A stretch of DNA of 64,000 bases from Bacteroidia bacterium (GTDB taxonomy: Bacteria > Bacteroidota > Bacteroidia > Chitinophagales > Chitinophagaceae), in assembly GCA_030429205.1 (NCBI GenBank), contig JAUICZ010000002.1, positions 186,001-250,000 on the forward strand. Reading direction: 5' to 3'. The position numbers and the translations under genes were made by a program. Shown here piece after piece: positions 9,741 to 18,667 of this stretch (position 1 is its first letter; the number at the start of each line of letters is the position of its first letter). A model generated the notes under the pieces. It was given only the letters and a program-made list of their open reading frames with translations. It did not search any database and had not been told where the DNA came from.

Positions 9741-11204
9741 ATGAAAGACGTTTTAGGCTCGGTAGCCAGATATTCTAAGAATAACCTCTCCGTCAATGAC
9801 CAGGCTGTTGTCATGTATATAGATATGAACAGCTTTTTTGCCAGTTGCGAGCAACAAGATCATCCTGAATTAAGAGACCGCCCCATAGGTGTTATTACCC
9901 ACCCAAGCGCTAATGCATGTGTTATTGCACCTTCTGTAGAAGCTAAAAAATATGGTGTAAAAACGGGGATGAGGCTGAATGATTGTAAAGAGCTCTGTCC
10001 GCACCTAAAACCGGTACTAGGTCGCCCTCCCCGTTACAGAGAGTATCATGTATGGATCATGAGTATCCTGAATAGTTATTGTGACGATGTAATACCTCGC
10101 AGTATTGATGAAGCTGCAATGAACTTTACCTCTTATCGGCTGATATATGATGACTTTCAAGCACTGGCACTAAAAATAAAAGCAGACATACGTAAAAAAT
10201 GTGGCGAATACGTGAAGTGTAGCATTGGTATAGCCCCTAATGGTTTTTTAGCCAAGTTGGCTACAGAGATCAAAAAGCCGGATGGGTTAATAGAAATAAC
10301 GCCAGAGAATATAGACGAACATTTAGCTGTAATGAAACTAACCGACCTGCCGGGAATAGCGAAGGCTAACGAACGCAGATTAATGACCATTGGTATACGC
10401 AGTCCGCTAGACATGAGACATAGTTCGCCTGCATTGCTGCGCAAAGCTTTTGGTGGAGTAGTGGGCAACTACTGGCACAAGCGATTGAACTTCATGGAGG
10501 TGGATATGTATAAAAACGGATATCGTGGTATGAGTGCAGGAAGAACATTGAGCAAACAACAGCGAGAGAACAAACAGTCTATGGAAAGTATGCTGATTTC
10601 TTTATGTACCCGTTTAGAACAGCGTATGGTAAAACAGGAAGTGTTTTGCAAAAACGTAGACTTTACCATCAAGTATTACGACGGTACCCGCTGGGAAACA
10701 AAAATAAAATTAGCTGCTCCTACGCAAGACGCTATGGATATGCGCAAATACATCAAACAGAAAATAGATGATTTTGAAAAACAGCGAAGTGGTCGTGTAC
10801 TATTCAATAATAAAACCCAGCATATGGTAGTGGCTATTTACGGTTTTGTAACAGATAAGCATGTTCAATACAGTTTATTCGATAATAACATTCGCAGAGA
10901 TTGGTTGCGCAGGGCTATGTACGATATAAAAGATGAGTATGGTAAAAACAGTGTACGTAGAGGGGCAGAAGTGATACAGCACAATGTAATGAGAGATGCT
11001 ATTGGTTTTGGGTCTGTAAAAGACCTATATGAAGGTCAAAAGTTCAACCAGTACTTACTGGAAGATGATGTAAAGGGAGCAAAGGCAGAACGCACCAATC
11101 CTAAAAAGCAGGTAGCACTACCAGATATCGACTGGGACTTTCATCAGGATCAAGAAGAGCGATTAATGTATGAGAAGCAATTACAAAAAGCATTGGCAGG
11201 ATAA
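9741..11204 (+). CDS. Y-family DNA polymerase (Pol IV/UmuC type)
   Basis: A lesion-bypass DNA polymerase. The palm motifs are YIDMNSFFASCEQ (first metal aspartate and the steric-gate region) and SIDEAAMNF (catalytic D and E). A helix-hairpin-helix follows (LTDLPGIAKANERRL), then a little-finger domain. The C-terminal extension (about 85 residues, including YGKNSVRRGAEV and IGFGSVKDLYE) resembles UmuC-like proteins rather than E. coli DinB. I chose ATG 9741; an in-frame TTG at 9723 would add six residues. The next two genes follow after 14 and 23 bases, so a DNA-damage operon is plausible, though no LexA box was recognised. Confidence 0.9.
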   Translation: MKDVLGSVARYSKNNLSVNDQAVVMYIDMNSFFASCEQQDHPELRDRPIGVITHPSANACVIAPSVEAKKYGVKTGMRLNDCKELCPHLKPVLGRPPRYREYHVWIMSILNSYCDDVIPRSIDEAAMNFTSYRLIYDDFQALALKIKADIRKKCGEYVKCSIGIAPNGFLAKLATEIKKPDGLIEITPENIDEHLAVMKLTDLPGIAKANERRLMTIGIRSPLDMRHSSPALLRKAFGGVVGNYWHKRLNFMEVDMYKNGYRGMSAGRTLSKQQRENKQSMESMLISLCTRLEQRMVKQEVFCKNVDFTIKYYDGTRWETKIKLAAPTQDAMDMRKYIKQKIDDFEKQRSGRVLFNNKTQHMVVAIYGFVTDKHVQYSLFDNNIRRDWLRRAMYDIKDEYGKNSVRRGAEVIQHNVMRDAIGFGSVKDLYEGQKFNQYLLEDDVKGAKAERTNPKKQVALPDIDWDFHQDQEERLMYEKQLQKALAG

Positions 11205-11218
11205 AACAGAAAATAAAA

Positions 11219-12292
11219 ATGATCAACCAAAAAGCTAATCACCGATTTGATAAGGGCAGGGGAGCACAGTTCAACCCTAAAAATCAATACCTAAAAAACG
11301 AGTACGTACAAGAGCATAGTGAAGGTATAGATGATTGGGAACAAGAAAAGAGAACTACTGAATATATATTTGATGATAGTAGGACACTGGTAAACAAAGT
11401 AACCAGCCCGGACGTGGGTATGATGTACAGCGCAAACCCATATCAGGGTTGCGAACATGGATGCATATACTGTTATGCACGCAACTCTCATGAGTATTGG
11501 GGGTACAGTGCTGGTGTAGATTTTGAGAGCAGGATAGTAGTAAAGAAAAATGCCCCTGCATTATTGAAGAAATTTTTTGAAAACAAAAACTGGACACCAG
11601 CCCCTATATCCCTTTCCGGAAATACAGATTGTTACCAACCTATAGAACGAAAAATGCGTATTACACGCAAACTATTAGAGATATGTTTAGAGTATCGAAA
11701 CCCTGTAGGTATACTTACTAAAAATGCACTAGTTCTTCGCGACCTGGATATTATTCAAGAACTGAATAAATATCAACTGGTAAGTGTTTTTAGCTCAATC
11801 ACATCTTTAGATGAAGACTTGCGCAGAGTATTGGAGCCTAGAACTGCATCTTACAAGTCGAGATTAAAAGTAGTAGAAAAGCTGAGTAAAGCAGGTGTAC
11901 CTACAGGCATTATGAATGCACCGATAATACCCGGACTGAATGATAATCATATACACGATGTGTTAAAGGCTGCATCAGAAGCGGGAGCCAAAAGAGCGGG
12001 GTATACAGTTGTCAGATTAAATGGTGCTATAGGTCTTATTTTTCATGATTGGTTGCACAAATCTTTTCCGAATAGAGCTGAAAAAGTTTGGAATCTGATA
12101 ACGTATTGTCACCAGGGTAAAGTGAACGATAGCAGATGGGGGAACCGCATTGTTGGCGACGGGCAATTTGCAGAACTGATTAAAACGCAATTTAATTTAT
12201 ATTGTAATAAATTTGGGCTGAATAAGGAAAGTGTATCACTTAATACACATGCCTTCCGCAGGATAAAAGACGGACAATTACCTTTGTTTTAA
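11219..12292 (+). CDS. PA0069-family radical SAM protein
   Basis: A 357-residue radical S-adenosylmethionine enzyme. The iron-sulfur cluster motif is CEHGCIYC (C-x3-C-x2-C) in the segment NPYQGCEHGCIYCYAR. ISLSGNTDCYQPIERKMRIT and GILTKNALVLRD continue the family pattern, which is distantly like spore photoproduct lyase. The family is widespread, but its substrate is unknown to me. Its position 14 bases after a Y-family polymerase suggests a link to DNA repair, which is an inference from context only. Downstream lies a DinB-fold protein in the same direction. Confidence 0.88.
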   Translation: MINQKANHRFDKGRGAQFNPKNQYLKNEYVQEHSEGIDDWEQEKRTTEYIFDDSRTLVNKVTSPDVGMMYSANPYQGCEHGCIYCYARNSHEYWGYSAGVDFESRIVVKKNAPALLKKFFENKNWTPAPISLSGNTDCYQPIERKMRITRKLLEICLEYRNPVGILTKNALVLRDLDIIQELNKYQLVSVFSSITSLDEDLRRVLEPRTASYKSRLKVVEKLSKAGVPTGIMNAPIIPGLNDNHIHDVLKAASEAGAKRAGYTVVRLNGAIGLIFHDWLHKSFPNRAEKVWNLITYCHQGKVNDSRWGNRIVGDGQFAELIKTQFNLYCNKFGLNKESVSLNTHAFRRIKDGQLPLF

Positions 12293-12315
12293 ATAAAATG
12301 CTATAAAATATCAGA

Positions 12316-12834
12316 ATGACAACAACAGTACAAGTATTAATAGACGAGTTGAAATATGAATCGGAAAATACTCGTAAACTCTTAGAATGTGTACCCGAAA
12401 ATAGGGGTGACTGGAGACCGCATGAAAAATCATTTCCGTTAGCGAGGTTGTCAGGACATGTAGCCGAAATACCAGGTTGGGTTTATCATATTGTTGAATT
12501 GGATGAGTTTGATCTTAGAAAAAATAATTTTGAACGTTTTGTTTTTGAGGGTAAAGAACAATTGATGACGTCTTTTGAAAAGAAGATAAAAGAAGCAGAA
12601 GAAGTATTGTTTAAAACAACAGATGACAGGTTACAAGAAACCTGGACGCTTTTAATGGACGGGAAGATCATTTCAAAAAACAGCCGCTATAAAGAATTAA
12701 GAAAATGGGCTTTCAATCATTTGGTACACCATAGAGCGCAGCTAGGTTTGTATTTAAGACTTTTAGATGTACCGATACCAGGTACTTATGGTCCTTCTGC
12801 TGATGATATACTAAAAATGAAAGCAGGTAAGTAG
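12316..12834 (+). CDS. DinB-fold family protein
   Basis: A 172-residue four-helix-bundle protein of the DinB/YfiT-like superfamily. Likely metal ligands are the histidine in LSGHVAEIPGWV (about residue 48) and the HxxxH pair in FNHLVHHRAQLGLYLRLL (about residues 137-142). Despite the name, this fold is unrelated to DNA polymerase IV. Members often act as thiol-dependent transferases or remain uncharacterised. The family often ends with PGTYGPSADD, seen here as well. It is the last gene of the run that starts with the Y-family polymerase. Its stop is 5 bases from the convergent histidine kinase gene. Confidence 0.82.
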   Translation: MTTTVQVLIDELKYESENTRKLLECVPENRGDWRPHEKSFPLARLSGHVAEIPGWVYHIVELDEFDLRKNNFERFVFEGKEQLMTSFEKKIKEAEEVLFKTTDDRLQETWTLLMDGKIISKNSRYKELRKWAFNHLVHHRAQLGLYLRLLDVPIPGTYGPSADDILKMKAGK

Positions 12835-12839
12835 TAGCC

Positions 12840-14651
12840 CTACACTTTCGCAGAAGGTATATTTATCATTACAACGGTACCTCTGCCGGGTGCCGTGTCC
12901 CATTCTATAGTACCTTTTAAAAAGTTTATTCTTGTAATAAGGTTTTGAAGGCCAATGCCATCTTTTTTTAAAGCTGTGTCAAGTTCAAATCCCTTACCAT
13001 TATCTTCAATAGTTACATTAAGCTCTTCCTGATCTTTGATAAGTGTTATATCTAAGCTATTGGCATGTGCATGTTTTACCACATTGTTTACGCACTCTTG
13101 TATAACTCTGTAAAGTACCGACTCGATGTTGCCGGGTAGGCGATCGGTTAAACCTTCTACATATAAGTTTACATTTATGACGTTTCCATCTATTTTGTTT
13201 AGAAAGTCTCTGACAGCAGTTGCTAATCCTGCTTTTAATAATGCATTAGGCATAATGTTATGTGAAACTGTCCTCACCTCGGCACAACCTTCATCTACTA
13301 ATGCCATTGCTTTTTCAAATGCGTTTTTCTGGTCGTTGTTTGCAAAAGGTATTTCGCTGCTAATTGTAGATAGGTTTAGTTTAGCAGCACTCATTGTTTG
13401 TCCCACACCGTCATGTAAGTCGCTAGCTATACGCTTTCTTTCTCGTTCTTCAGCTTCTAATACGGCTTGTGTAGCAAGTTCTTGTTGCTTTATAATGGTC
13501 TTCTGAAGCTTGTCTTGTTGCTTAAGCTTGTATCTTCTGTAATAAGAGTATCCTAAAAGAGTAAACAATATCAATAAAGAAAGTATACCTGCTATTATGG
13601 TATTCTTTTTGCTCAGTTCAGCTTGCTGCAATGCTATTTGTTGTTCTTTCTTCTCTGTTTCGTATTGGGTTTGCAGCTCTGATATTTGTCTGGATGTTTG
13701 CTCGTTTAGTAAAGAGTCTTTTAAAGATGCTGATTGTCTGATTGATAAAATAGCATCACTCACATCATTCATTTTTTCCTGAATGGACGATTTGATCATT
13801 AATATATTTATGCGCTCGCGTAATAAATGCTCTTGTTCAGAGAGTAAATCAGCAGTGTCAATATGCTTTTTAGCTAACGATAAGTTGTTTAACACGCTGT
13901 AAGTACGCCCAAGCTGCATATGAGATAGTGCCATGCCATATTTATCCTCATTTTGCTTATCATATTGCAAACATCTTTTGAACGAGTTTAAAGCTTCAGT
14001 ATACTTACCCTTTACAAACTGTACATCAGCAATATTTGCAAGCGCTGTAGACATTGCAGTTGTGTTATTTATCTTTTCAGCATAGTATAAGGCACTGTCA
14101 TAAGCTTGCATAGCAGAGTCTGGTTGATGTAACTCGTTATATACAGTACCCAGATTATTATAGGTAAAGGAGATGGCCCTACCCATATCAATTTTTTTTG
14201 CCCGCTCATTAGACTTTCTATAGTAACCTAACGCTTCTCTCCATCGCTTCATGTTCTTGTATAAAATACCAAGATCGTTATAAGTAACAGTAAGCCCAAA
14301 ATCATCGTCTAGTTGTTCTTTAATTTTCAAGGCATTTAAATGATGAGTAAGAGATGTTTCATAGTTACCCTGATATTTATCTAAAGCACCCAGTATAGAG
14401 TAACTCTCTGCCAAAACCTTTTGATTATTCTCCTTTTGGGAAGACACGATAGCCATTTTCGTATACATCCGGCTGGTATCACTAGATACACGCAAGTATT
14501 TTTTACCCAACAAATAAGTTATAAAAGGTTTGCTGGTATCATCTGCGGTAACAAGTACTTTTTTTAAACTATCTATAGCAGCCCTTTGTCCATACGTTGC
14601 AGTACAAAACGTGAGTATAAAAACTATTACGAGAGAAGCAGGTATACGCAT
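12840..14651 (-). CDS. TPR-containing sensor histidine kinase (NarL/DesK type)
   Basis: A 603-residue two-component sensor kinase. A signal-like N-terminus (residues 1-21) is followed by about seven TPR repeats (residues 40-310) that should lie in the periplasm, a coiled-coil (315-345), one membrane segment (351-370), and a cytoplasmic HisKA_3 domain with phospho-acceptor H413 in ASDLHDGVGQTMSAAK. The ATPase domain follows, with the N box around residue 515 (VIQECVNNVVKHA) and the G box DNGKGFELD. Its partner would be a LuxR/NarL-type regulator, but none is adjacent, so it is an orphan kinase here. This architecture is common in Bacteroidota. Confidence 0.92.
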   Translation of the reverse strand: MRIPASLVIVFILTFCTATYGQRAAIDSLKKVLVTADDTSKPFITYLLGKKYLRVSSDTSRMYTKMAIVSSQKENNQKVLAESYSILGALDKYQGNYETSLTHHLNALKIKEQLDDDFGLTVTYNDLGILYKNMKRWREALGYYRKSNERAKKIDMGRAISFTYNNLGTVYNELHQPDSAMQAYDSALYYAEKINNTTAMSTALANIADVQFVKGKYTEALNSFKRCLQYDKQNEDKYGMALSHMQLGRTYSVLNNLSLAKKHIDTADLLSEQEHLLRERINILMIKSSIQEKMNDVSDAILSIRQSASLKDSLLNEQTSRQISELQTQYETEKKEQQIALQQAELSKKNTIIAGILSLLILFTLLGYSYYRRYKLKQQDKLQKTIIKQQELATQAVLEAEERERKRIASDLHDGVGQTMSAAKLNLSTISSEIPFANNDQKNAFEKAMALVDEGCAEVRTVSHNIMPNALLKAGLATAVRDFLNKIDGNVINVNLYVEGLTDRLPGNIESVLYRVIQECVNNVVKHAHANSLDITLIKDQEELNVTIEDNGKGFELDTALKKDGIGLQNLITRINFLKGTIEWDTAPGRGTVVMINIPSAKV

Positions 14652-14691
14652 AGCATTTTTTTACTATGGTAATATTACACCCCATACTATA

Positions 14692-15045
14692 TTATTTTAA
14701 TACCCCTAAATGGGTATTCTTAAATCCCGTGAAATACTTAAGCCCATAGCCGAAAATCCTATCCATGGCCGAATGTCCGAAGAGTATGATACCACTTAAC
14801 AGTAAGTAATCATTAACCAATAGTAAACCAGCCAGAATGATTATTGTAGCAACTGCTTTGTGATGAAAGAGATTATAAGTAATAGCGCCAACTTTATTGT
14901 TAATTATATACCCAACCATTCCTATGTCTGGTGCCAGGTATAACAATATGTATACCCACCAGCTAAACTGTAGGTCTATAATAGTTAATAGATAAATAGA
15001 TAGTGCAAACATTGCTGCTTCTTCTAATTTTAATACATTTTTCAT
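14692..15045 (-). CDS. DUF4260 family membrane protein
   Basis: A 117-residue protein with about four hydrophobic segments and the conserved family strings LYLAPDIGMVGY, YNLFHHKA and FGHSAMDRIFGYGLKY. These match DUF4260, a small membrane protein family of unknown role. It lies 68 bases downstream of a Crp-like regulator, in the same direction, and could be co-transcribed with it. Confidence 0.8.
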   Translation of the reverse strand: MKNVLKLEEAAMFALSIYLLTIIDLQFSWWVYILLYLAPDIGMVGYIINNKVGAITYNLFHHKAVATIIILAGLLLVNDYLLLSGIILFGHSAMDRIFGYGLKYFTGFKNTHLGVLK

Positions 15046-15113
15046 TGTTTCTGATTTTGTTAAAACAAAGGTGCTTCAGAAACTCGCTCGCAAAATTGAT
15101 ATATGTCAAGAAT

Positions 15114-15683
15114 TTATTTAAGCTGCTTTTTACGCAGACGACTAAATGTTTCAGGTGTCATACCCAGCATAGAAGCAAGGTATTGCAATGGTACTTGGTT
15201 GAATAGATCAGGCTGTTGCTGCAGCAGTTTGTTATATCGTTCTTCTGCTGTCATAAACAAATGACTATTGACCCTTTCTTCTAAGATGATGAAACATTTT
15301 GCAATGAATAGCTTTTCAAGAACATGCCATTCAGGTACTACATTGCCTAAACTGTTGTAATCTTCCTTTTCTATTGTATACAGCTCACAGTCAGTAAGTG
15401 CTTGTATATTCCAGCGTGCAGGCGTACTAAAAATAAAGGAAGCTAAGTCTGTAACAAAATATCCCGGGGTAGATATCCATTGTGTTACTTCTTTGTCATC
15501 AACTGTTGCATAAATTCTTATTAAACCTTTTTGTATAAATGACAGCTGGTTACATTGCCTGCCTTGTTTTAATAAAAAATCATTTTTTGCAGGCTCTTTA
15601 TATTTAAATCTTGAGGCAATAGATGTTAGTTGTTCTTCTTGAACATCAAAATAAGATTGTATGTACTGTTCCAGATTGGTCAT
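15114..15683 (-). CDS. Crp/Fnr-family transcriptional regulator
   Basis: A 189-residue regulator with an N-terminal cyclic-nucleotide-binding-like beta-barrel (residues 20-115) and a short C-terminal winged helix ending in PLQYLASMLGMTPETFSRLRKK, the expected recognition helix. It lacks the Fnr cysteine cluster and has no clear cAMP phosphate-binding motif, as is usual in Bacteroidota members. The HTH region is shortened in comparison with E. coli Crp. It may control the downstream DUF4260 gene, but that rests on position alone. Confidence 0.88.
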   Translation of the reverse strand: MTNLEQYIQSYFDVQEEQLTSIASRFKYKEPAKNDFLLKQGRQCNQLSFIQKGLIRIYATVDDKEVTQWISTPGYFVTDLASFIFSTPARWNIQALTDCELYTIEKEDYNSLGNVVPEWHVLEKLFIAKCFIILEERVNSHLFMTAEERYNKLLQQQPDLFNQVPLQYLASMLGMTPETFSRLRKKQLK

Positions 15684-15714
15684 AAAACAAAATAGCCACG
15701 CATGTGCGTGGCTA
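15684..15714 (-). terminator. trxB terminator
   Basis: A perfect palindrome TAGCCACGCA/TGCGTGGCTA (15693-15714) lies 23 bases past the trxB stop. On the minus strand it is followed by a T-rich tract (TTTTGTTTT). Confidence 0.8.
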
Positions 15715-15736
15715 ATATTACTATAATTCTTTCAAA

Positions 15737-16687
15737 TTATCCTTTAGCATGCTCTAACTCACCAAGATAACGTTCTGCATCCAAAGCAGCCATACAGCCA
15801 CTACCGGCAGCCGTTACAGCCTGACGATATATTTTATCCTGTACATCACCACATGCAAACACACCTTCTATGTTCGTTTTAGAAGTACCTGGTACTGTTT
15901 TTATGTAACCTGCTTCATCCATATCAATCACGCCTTTAAATAGGTCTGAGTTTGGTTTATGACCGATTGCAACGAAAAATGCACCGATTGGAATAGTAGT
16001 TTCTTCGTTTGTTTTATTGTTTAGTACTGTAACCCCAGACACCTTCTTGTCACCTAAAACTTCTTTTGTTTCTGTGTTCCAATAGATTTCAATATTTTCG
16101 GTAGCTTTTACACGCTCTTGCATTACTACACTTGCACGCATCTCGTCTCTACGAACAATCATGTGCACTTTAGAACATAGTTTTGACAGGTATAATGCTT
16201 CTTCAGCAGCAGTATCACCTGCACCTACTATTGCAACTTCTTGCCCTTTAAAGAAGAACCCATCGCATACAGCACAAGCAGAAACACCGTGTCCATTTAA
16301 GCGTTGCTCAGATTCAAGGTTCAACCATTTTGCAGACGCACCAGTAGCAATGATCAACGCATCTGTTTCCATCCACTTTTCTTCGTCTATTTGTACTTTG
16401 TATGGTTTTTGAGAAAGATCAACCTTTGTAGCATAGCCCCAACGAATATCAGCCCCCATACGTTTAGCCTGATTTTCGAAATCAATCATCATTTGAGGCC
16501 CCATAATACCGTCAGGGTACCCGGGGTAGTTCTCAACATCTGTAGTTATTGTTAATTGTCCGCCTGGTTGCAAACCTTGATATAGTACAGGGTTTAATCC
16601 GGCACGAGATGCATATATCGCAGCAGTGTAACCTGCAGGTCCGGAACCAACGATCAAACATTGTACTTTTTCTATTTCTTCGCTCAT
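15737..16687 (-). CDS. trxB: Thioredoxin-disulfide reductase
   Basis: A 316-residue NADPH-dependent flavoenzyme that keeps thioredoxin reduced in the cytoplasm. The FAD-binding motif is GSGPAGYTAAIYASRAGL (residues 14-31), the redox-active pair is CAVC (C138 and C141), the NADPH-binding motif is GAGDTAAEEAL, and the C-terminal FAD motif is GVFACGDVQD. Length and domain order match low-molecular-weight TrxB. It is followed by its own terminator and preceded by an 8-base-scale A/T-rich gap to the DUF4249 gene. Confidence 0.96.
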   Translation of the reverse strand: MSEEIEKVQCLIVGSGPAGYTAAIYASRAGLNPVLYQGLQPGGQLTITTDVENYPGYPDGIMGPQMMIDFENQAKRMGADIRWGYATKVDLSQKPYKVQIDEEKWMETDALIIATGASAKWLNLESEQRLNGHGVSACAVCDGFFFKGQEVAIVGAGDTAAEEALYLSKLCSKVHMIVRRDEMRASVVMQERVKATENIEIYWNTETKEVLGDKKVSGVTVLNNKTNEETTIPIGAFFVAIGHKPNSDLFKGVIDMDEAGYIKTVPGTSKTNIEGVFACGDVQDKIYRQAVTAAGSGCMAALDAERYLGELEHAKG

Positions 16688-16759
16688 ATTATAATTCTTA
16701 TTGCATGCAAAAATGCAAAAAAAAATGCAGTAGGTTGTCTATATGTGTATAGATGTGAA

Positions 16760-17692
16760 TTACTTGGCAATAACTGTATCGTAAACAGCTCCATAGCCAG
16801 CCCAAACACCTAGTGCATCACCGCTAATATTAGAAGTTACTTGTATAGGTGTGGCAAAAGGACTGCCTAAAGTACCTAAAGCATATTCATATGTATTCCA
16901 AAACTCATAGACAGACTTATCTATGGAAGATAATTTAAATATGATAGTGTCCCCAGGGTAGCACACGCCTAAAGAATCAAACCCTTTTTGTGTAGAACGA
17001 GGCTCTGCTAATGGTAATTCTGTATTGAATTGTTTGCCATTAATGATCTCGTCATTAAATACAGAGTTAAGTGCAGCTGTTAATGGTTCGCTGTTCCTGC
17101 TCGTATAATACCTCATATAATTACCTGCTGTATCAGGATCTTTGAAATATAGTTGTAGCGTTCGTGAATTGGGGTCAGGATCAGGCCTATTGGGTAATAT
17201 TGTTACTACTGAATCGAAAACAGTAGGAGAGGGGATTTTGGTTGTAGATGTATAGGTTTTACCATCAACGTTTATTGTAAGGGTATAAAACTTTTCAAAC
17301 TCACCGAGAATTAAAGAGTCTAAAGGAGGAAACATCGGATTACTCAAATCTACTATTCCGTAGTAGTAAAGCTTGTTACCGTTAATACCTGTATCAATCG
17401 AATATTCCTTAAGCCTTATTGTTTTTGTACCATTACTCACAAGTACTTCTGCGTTATGTACCGCACTGTTTTGTAGTGTTTCCAGATCTATAGACGAAAA
17501 ATAGCCAATTGATCTGGTGAGCAAAACAAATGGAGGCAGTCCGTTTTCAATGCCGCCTTCTACAACCAAATGAGGGTCACCTGTATTCAGGTCTATTTGC
17601 ACCTCTTTCTCGCAAGAAACAAATGTTATTAAAAGCAAAACAGCCATACCTGAATAGAAACGGATATAGCTGCTTTTAAATACTTTAAACAT
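16760..17692 (-). CDS. DUF4249 lipoprotein
   Basis: A lipoprotein of about 310 residues with the lipobox FVSC directly after a hydrophobic stretch; C is the expected lipidated cysteine. The following text (EKEVQIDLNTGDPHLVVEGG) is characteristic of DUF4249, a Bacteroidota outer-membrane-associated family. I chose the ATG at 17692 because it gives a normal signal peptide; an upstream in-frame start at 17719 adds nine polar residues. DUF4249 genes usually sit after a SusC/TonB-dependent receptor gene. None is present here, so this copy is orphaned. Function unknown. Confidence 0.85.
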   Translation of the reverse strand: MFKVFKSSYIRFYSGMAVLLLITFVSCEKEVQIDLNTGDPHLVVEGGIENGLPPFVLLTRSIGYFSSIDLETLQNSAVHNAEVLVSNGTKTIRLKEYSIDTGINGNKLYYYGIVDLSNPMFPPLDSLILGEFEKFYTLTINVDGKTYTSTTKIPSPTVFDSVVTILPNRPDPDPNSRTLQLYFKDPDTAGNYMRYYTSRNSEPLTAALNSVFNDEIINGKQFNTELPLAEPRSTQKGFDSLGVCYPGDTIIFKLSSIDKSVYEFWNTYEYALGTLGSPFATPIQVTSNISGDALGVWAGYGAVYDTVIAK

Positions 17693-17749
17693 TAGTTCTT
17701 TACGGTTTTGAATATGCAATTTACCGCAAAAATATTTTACTCCAATAAG

Positions 17750-18517
17750 TTAGTTGCCGTAAACATACTCTCCATCAGGAGTATACATTACAGGTAATAT
17801 CTTATGGCGACGCTCGAAATAGTCGTATTGATATTTAAGATTCACCCAAAACTTTTGCTTTTCATCTTCCTGTCCGTATTCGCGACCAAGAAAGTCCAAT
17901 GCACTTCTTGTAAACCTTGTTGGGAAAATGTGCACAGGTATGTTATGCTGACCATTTAGTTTCGCCTGTAAACATGTTATGTACAGTTCCTGGATGATAT
18001 TGTTTGTCATCGGCAGGCAACCAACAGTTTGGCAACCGCCATGTATGTATATATCTCCACCTGGTCTCTTCTTATCGCTCAACAACATGTCAGAGTAGTT
18101 AGGGTAGTTCACCAACATAGACAAATGATAGTCGCTTCTGGGGTTGAACTCTTCAATATAATAGAAGCCTTCCGGCACCTGATGATCTCCTTCCCAACGC
18201 TTAGGACCGAGTATACCGGACAATGCACATATTCTGTAATTCTTTACCAATACATACTCGTCAGTAACGTTATCACGTCCCCATAGCTCTAGTTCGTTTT
18301 GAGCTTTAAAAGAGCGTATGTAGATATCCTTAGGAGGGTATGATAAACCTTTGTTCTGGAACATTCTTCTAATACTATCGTTAAAACGAGCGTTAGCATT
18401 AGAAACCCTGCTAAATGAAAATTGATAATTCCTGAATGTTGCTAAGTTATCTTGCCCGTATGATAATGTGCTGAAAACGATTAGGGGCAATATTAATTTT
18501 ATTGCTTTATCAAGCAT
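17750..18517 (-). CDS. L,D-transpeptidase (YafK type), exported
   Basis: A 255-residue protein with an N-terminal signal peptide (about residues 1-21). The catalytic motif is GGDIYIHGGCQTVGCLPMT, in which the histidine and the cysteine of GCLP are expected to act in L,D-transpeptidation of peptidoglycan. The flanking GFYYIEEFNPRSDYHLS fits the YafK subgroup. The enzyme would act in the periplasm, either cross-linking peptidoglycan or releasing and attaching wall-bound proteins. Which of these applies here cannot be told. A TATCTTTG site lies 55 bases upstream (18572-18579, minus strand). Confidence 0.88.
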   Translation of the reverse strand: MLDKAIKLILPLIVFSTLSYGQDNLATFRNYQFSFSRVSNANARFNDSIRRMFQNKGLSYPPKDIYIRSFKAQNELELWGRDNVTDEYVLVKNYRICALSGILGPKRWEGDHQVPEGFYYIEEFNPRSDYHLSMLVNYPNYSDMLLSDKKRPGGDIYIHGGCQTVGCLPMTNNIIQELYITCLQAKLNGQHNIPVHIFPTRFTRSALDFLGREYGQEDEKQKFWVNLKYQYDYFERRHKILPVMYTPDGEYVYGN

Positions 18518-18571
18518 ATTTCTACTAAAATATTTTTGTTCTTATATATGTATCTATCTTTTCGACCCTTG

Positions 18572-18579
18572 CAAAGATA
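18572..18579 (-). promoter_or_regulatory. Possible -7 element for the L,D-transpeptidase gene
   Basis: The minus strand reads TATCTTTG, fitting TAnnTTTG. No clear TTG was found at the -33 distance. Confidence 0.35.
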
Positions 18580-18617
18580 ATTCGAATATCGTCTCGGAAC
18601 GTATATTAATAAAATGA

Positions 18618-18641
18618 AATAGGGGGTATTAACCCCCTATT
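18618..18641 (-). terminator. Terminator downstream of hppD
   Basis: The stem AATAGGGGG/CCCCCTATT (18618-18626 with 18633-18641) lies 27 bases past the hppD stop. On the minus strand it is followed by a T-rich run. Confidence 0.75.
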
Positions 18642-18667
18642 AACAATCTATTACAAATCTATGCTAA

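Noticed and set aside
12840-14651. A complete two-component system
   Set aside because: Only the kinase is present. The nearest regulators are a Crp-like protein and AraC proteins, which have no receiver domain.
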